Shown here piece after piece: positions 6,739 through 8,842 of a stretch of DNA of 8,842 nucleotides. The DNA lies in NCBI GenBank assembly GCA_021784255.1, contig JAJXSZ010000117.1, positions 1 to 8,842 of the forward strand, in the 5' to 3' direction. Position numbers and translations under genes: made by a program. The DNA comes from Pseudomonadota bacterium. GTDB taxonomy: Bacteria > Pseudomonadota > Alphaproteobacteria > Acetobacterales > Acetobacteraceae. The notes below the pieces were generated by a model, which saw nothing but the letters and a program-made list of their open reading frames with translations, was not told the DNA's origin and did not search any database. The stretch's first letter is position 1. Each line of letters starts with the position of its first letter.

Positions 6739-7794
6739 ATGCCGGCGACCAATCCACGCTGGACCCGCCGTCCGCCGCGTTCGACCTGGGGCGACTGGGG
6801 GCCGGACGACGAGCTGGGCCGGCTCAACCTGCTGACGCCGCAGAAAGTGCTGCAGGGGATTGCCGAGGTGCGCGAGGGGCGCAGCTTCTGCCTCTCGCTT
6901 CCGCTCGACTATCCGGGCGGCAACGTGCTCAACCCGCGGCGCAACCCACCGGTGCTCGAGCCGACGCGGCGCGAGCACGGAGCGCCGAACATGACCTATC
7001 CGCTGCGCTGCGACGACCCCACGGCAACCGACGTGATCTGCGACGATCGCGTGCTGCTGACGCTGCAATACTCGACGCAATGGGACAGCCTCGCGCATGT
7101 CGGGCAGATGTTCGACGCCGATGGCGACGGCGTGCCCGAGGACCGCTTCTACAACGGCTATCGCGCCGGCGAGGACATCGTCGGTCCGCTGGCCTGGACC
7201 GGCACCGCGGCGCACGAGACCGGTCGCGCGCCGGGGGCCTACCGGCTCGGCGTCGAGAACATGGCCGCCGCCTGCATGCAGGGTCGCGGCGTCCTGGTCG
7301 ACCTGCTGGCCCATACCGGGCCGCGGGCCGAGATCGTCGGCTATGAGCGGCTGATGGGCATCATGCACGCCGACGCCGTGACGGTGGAGCCGGGCGATTT
7401 CCTGTTGCTGCGGACCGGCTTCGCCGAGATGGTCCTGGGCATGGGCCGCCAGCCGGACCGCGCCAGGCTGTTCAGCTCGGCGCCGGCGCTCGACGGGCGC
7501 GACGAGAAGCTGCTCGACTGGATCGGCGAGAGCGGCGTGGTGGCGCTGATCGCCGACAACTACGCGGTCGAGGCGCATCCGGCTCGACCCTGTGCCGAGG
7601 AGGCCTGCGCCACGCTGCCGTTGCACGCGCATTGCCTGTTCCGGCTCGGCGTCTATCTCGGGGAGCTCTGGCACCTCACGGCGCTGGCGGACTGGCTGCG
7701 CGCAGCCGGGCGCAGCCGCTTCCTGCTGACGGCGCCACCGCTGCGCCTGCCCGGTGCCGTCGGCTCGCCCGCGACCCCGGTGGCGACCGTCTAG
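6739..7794 (+). CDS. Cyclase-family metal-dependent hydrolase, long form
   Basis: The 351-residue protein belongs to the 'cyclase' family (PF04199-type), metal-dependent hydrolases that include kynurenine formamidase and isatin hydrolase, acting on amides, lactams or related carbonyl compounds. It opens with a WGDWGPDDELGRLNLLTP segment (17-34) typical of the long members (about 300-350 residues). The metal motif region reads QYSTQWDSLAHV at 110-121, with D116 and H120 matching the Asp and last His of the canonical HxGTHxDxPxH, while the two earlier His positions are Gln (110, 114). A FDADGDGVPED loop follows at 125-135. Later motifs are the GDFLLLRTG strand (219-227), ALIADNYAVEAHP (269-281) and LPLHAHCLFRLGVYLGELWHLTALA at 293-317, which carries the usual Glu-x-Trp-x-Leu near the active site. 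It is the last gene of the operon; substrate unknown. Confidence 0.88.
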   Translation: MPATNPRWTRRPPRSTWGDWGPDDELGRLNLLTPQKVLQGIAEVREGRSFCLSLPLDYPGGNVLNPRRNPPVLEPTRREHGAPNMTYPLRCDDPTATDVICDDRVLLTLQYSTQWDSLAHVGQMFDADGDGVPEDRFYNGYRAGEDIVGPLAWTGTAAHETGRAPGAYRLGVENMAAACMQGRGVLVDLLAHTGPRAEIVGYERLMGIMHADAVTVEPGDFLLLRTGFAEMVLGMGRQPDRARLFSSAPALDGRDEKLLDWIGESGVVALIADNYAVEAHPARPCAEEACATLPLHAHCLFRLGVYLGELWHLTALADWLRAAGRSRFLLTAPPLRLPGAVGSPATPVATV

Positions 7795-7828
7795 CCGCGC
7801 GGCAGGTGACATGCGCGCTGGCAGCGGC

Positions 7829-7909
7829 TAGAGCAGCCTGCGGTCTGCCTGAGCCTGTTCGGTTCAGTGAGCCTGTCCGGTTAAGGCAGACCGCAGACAA
7901 GTTGCTCTA
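7829..7909. repeat. Long two-part hairpin within the intergenic element
   Basis: TAGAGCA (7829-7835) pairs perfectly with TGCTCTA (7903-7909), and CTGCGGTCTGCCT (7838-7850) pairs perfectly with AGGCAGACCGCAG (7884-7896), giving 20 base pairs with a small asymmetric internal loop (GC against ACAAGT). The apical loop is 33 bases (7851-7883). No T run follows, so it is not a standard Rho-independent terminator, though a transcript of it would fold strongly and could protect the 3' end of the upstream mRNA. Confidence 0.85.
7850..7885. repeat. Imperfect tandem duplication of an 18-base unit
   Basis: Unit 1 (TGAGCCTGTTCGGTTCAG, 7850-7867) is followed directly by unit 2 (TGAGCCTGTCCGGTTAAG, 7868-7885), identical at 16 of 18 positions. 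The pair occupies essentially the whole apical loop of the long hairpin, suggesting the loop grew by duplication. Confidence 0.8.
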
Positions 7910-7933
7910 CATTCCAAATTTCCAAAGCAGGAA

Positions 7934-7963
7934 ATCCGGCCCGATGATTCAATCTGGTCGGAT
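7934..7963. repeat. 3' hairpin of the intergenic element
   Basis: ATCCGGCCCGAT (7934-7945) pairs with ATCTGGTCGGAT (7952-7963) over 12 positions with one C-T mismatch and one G-T wobble, closing a six-base loop GATTCA (7946-7951). The mismatch and wobble leave the stem largely preserved, as expected of a maintained secondary structure. It ends 18 bases before the downstream ATG. Confidence 0.75.
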
Positions 7964-7981
7964 ACGGCTCTAGGCGGACGC

Positions 7982-8842
7982 ATGGCCTGGCTGCGGATCA
8001 CCGAACTCTGCCTGCCGCTCGACCATGCGCCCGAGGCGCTGCGCGAGGCGGTGCTGGCGCGGCTCGGTCTGGTGGCGGAGGAGTTGCTCGGATTGAGCCT
8101 GTTCCGCCGCGGCTGGGATGCGCGCGGGCGCGCACGGGTGCGCCTCGTGCATACTGTCGATGTCGAGCTGGCGGCCGCGACCGCACGGCGGGTGCTGGCG
8201 GCCCACGCCGCCGACCGCGGCATCGTCGCGCGGCCCGACATGCGCTACCCCGGCCTGGACCGCGCCCCGGAAGGCGCGCCGCGGCCGGTCATCGTCGGCG
8301 CCGGGCCGTGCGGCCTGTTTGCCGCCCTGATCCTGGCCCAGGCCGGCTACCGTCCGCTGCTCCTCGAACGCGGCCGGATGGTACGCGAGCGTACCCGCGA
8401 CACCTGGGCCCTGTGGCGGCGCGGCGTGCTGACGGCGGAGAGCAACGTGCAATTCGGCGAAGGCGGCGCCGGCACCTTCTCCGATGGCAAGCTGTATTCG
8501 GGTGTCAGCGATCCGCGGCACCTCGGACGCAAGGTGCTGGAGGAGTTCGTGCGCGCCGGCGCGCCGGACGAGATCCTGGTCAGTGCCAAGCCGCATATCG
8601 GCACCTTCCGCCTGGTCTCCATGCTGGAGAAGCTGCGCGCGACGATCGAGGCGCTGGGCGGCGAATACCGCTTCGAGAGCCGCGTCGACGATTTCATTAT
8701 CGAAATGACAGGCGGCGTGCGGCGGCTGCGCGGCGTTGTGCTGGCGGGCGGCGGGACGCTGCGGGCAGACCATGTCGTGCTCGCGCCCGGGCACAGCGCG
8801 CGCGACCTGTTCGCGACGCTGCACGCCCGCGGGGTGGCGATG
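7982..8842 (+). CDS. FAD-dependent dehydrogenase of the COG2509 type (partial, 3' end outside window)
   Basis: The frame is open from an ATG at 7982 to the window edge, giving 287 residues of a protein usually about 530-545 long. An N-terminal domain (about 1-100, starting MAWLRITELCLPLDH) precedes the FAD-binding Rossmann motif VIVGAGPCGLFAA at 103-115, with the ribose-binding acid E129 in LLLERG. The family hallmark FGEGGAGTFSDGKLY lies at 158-172, followed by DPRHLGRKVLEEFV (177-190), KPHIGTFRLV (203-212) and the second dinucleotide-side strand ADHVVLAPGHSARD (262-275). Members are annotated only as uncharacterised FAD-dependent dehydrogenases or oxidoreductases; no substrate is established to my knowledge. 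The start matches the family N-terminus. A weak AGGCGG (7972-7977) precedes it, partly formed by the end of the structured repeat. It is probably outside the amidase operon. Confidence 0.93.
   Translation, partial: MAWLRITELCLPLDHAPEALREAVLARLGLVAEELLGLSLFRRGWDARGRARVRLVHTVDVELAAATARRVLAAHAADRGIVARPDMRYPGLDRAPEGAPRPVIVGAGPCGLFAALILAQAGYRPLLLERGRMVRERTRDTWALWRRGVLTAESNVQFGEGGAGTFSDGKLYSGVSDPRHLGRKVLEEFVRAGAPDEILVSAKPHIGTFRLVSMLEKLRATIEALGGEYRFESRVDDFIIEMTGGVRRLRGVVLAGGGTLRADHVVLAPGHSARDLFATLHARGVAM

Larger units (their letters stand above)
7828..7973. repeat. 146-base structured intergenic element bounded by CTAGAGC/GCTCTAG
   Basis: The element begins CTAGAGC (7828-7834) and ends GCTCTAG (7967-7973), a perfect 7-base inverted repeat. 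Inside are three hairpins: a long one spanning 7829-7909, a 6-base stem (ATTTCC 7918-7923 with GGAAAT 7930-7935), and a 12-position stem (7934-7945 with 7952-7963). It fills almost all of the gap between the cyclase gene and the FAD dehydrogenase gene and is less GC-rich at its 3' side than the surrounding genes. The size, the CTAG-type ends and the nested hairpins resemble dispersed intergenic palindromic elements of alphaproteobacteria (RIME- or REP-like). With one copy visible, dispersal in the genome is inference. It encodes no protein. Confidence 0.65.

Noticed and set aside
4003..7794. A cyanurate/biuret degradation (atz) cluster
   Set aside because: Only the AtzG/AtzE-like pair is shared; no cyanuric acid, biuret or allophanate hydrolase is seen, and the PLP and cyclase-family genes are not part of that pathway.
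5413..7812. Two long minus-strand frames (5413-6705 and 6706-7812) opposite the amidase operon
   Set aside because: They mirror the real genes, have unnatural composition and no motifs, and end near the real genes' ends as expected of shadows.
7850..7885. CRISPR array
   Set aside because: Only two directly adjacent, imperfect 18-base units with no spacers.
7829..7909. Rho-independent terminator for the amidase operon
   Set aside because: The stem is long with a 33-base loop and no T run follows, so it does not fit the standard form, though it could still affect transcript stability.
7970..8824. 284-residue minus-strand frame opposite the FAD dehydrogenase
   Set aside because: The + strand frame has clear FAD-binding and family motifs; the minus frame has none.

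Overview
The window is a very GC-rich stretch (about 70% by eye) whose genes all read on the + strand. The protein families, the carB-greA adjacency and the strong G/C third-position bias fit an alphaproteobacterium, most plausibly Rhodospirillales/Acetobacteraceae. That placement is an inference from protein style, not a database result.

Layout. (1) Positions 1-3287 hold housekeeping genes: the C-terminal half of carB (pyrimidine/arginine precursor synthesis), greA (transcript cleavage factor, probably starting at a GTG) and a short-form threonine ammonia-lyase with one ACT domain, 7 bases behind greA. (2) Positions 3288-4002, about 715 bases, hold no gene I can recognise. The only distinctive item is a 16-base AT-rich near-palindrome at 3636-3651. 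(3) Positions 4003-7794 hold a compact four-gene operon: a 65-residue GatC/AtzG-like small protein, an amidase-signature hydrolase with an intact Lys-Ser-Ser triad, a class V PLP enzyme of the isopenicillin-N-epimerase-like group, and a long-form 'cyclase' family metal hydrolase. Junctions are an ATGA overlap, a 1-base gap and a 9-base gap. (4) Positions 7828-7973 hold a 146-base intergenic element bounded by CTAGAGC/GCTCTAG and made of nested hairpins, with an imperfect 18-base tandem repeat in the largest loop. (5) From 7982 to the window end runs the first 287 codons of a FAD-dependent dehydrogenase of the COG2509 type, whose start lies 8 bases after the structured element.

How the genes may work together. 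The four-gene operon combines two C-N hydrolases (amidase plus its GatC-like subunit, and the cyclase-family enzyme) with a PLP enzyme acting on an amino acid or amine. This suggests stepwise breakdown of a nitrogen-containing, perhaps cyclic or amide, compound. No transporter, regulator or substrate-defining gene lies in the window, so the substrate is unknown. This operon is the best candidate for an undescribed system here; the hairpin element downstream is the best non-coding candidate.
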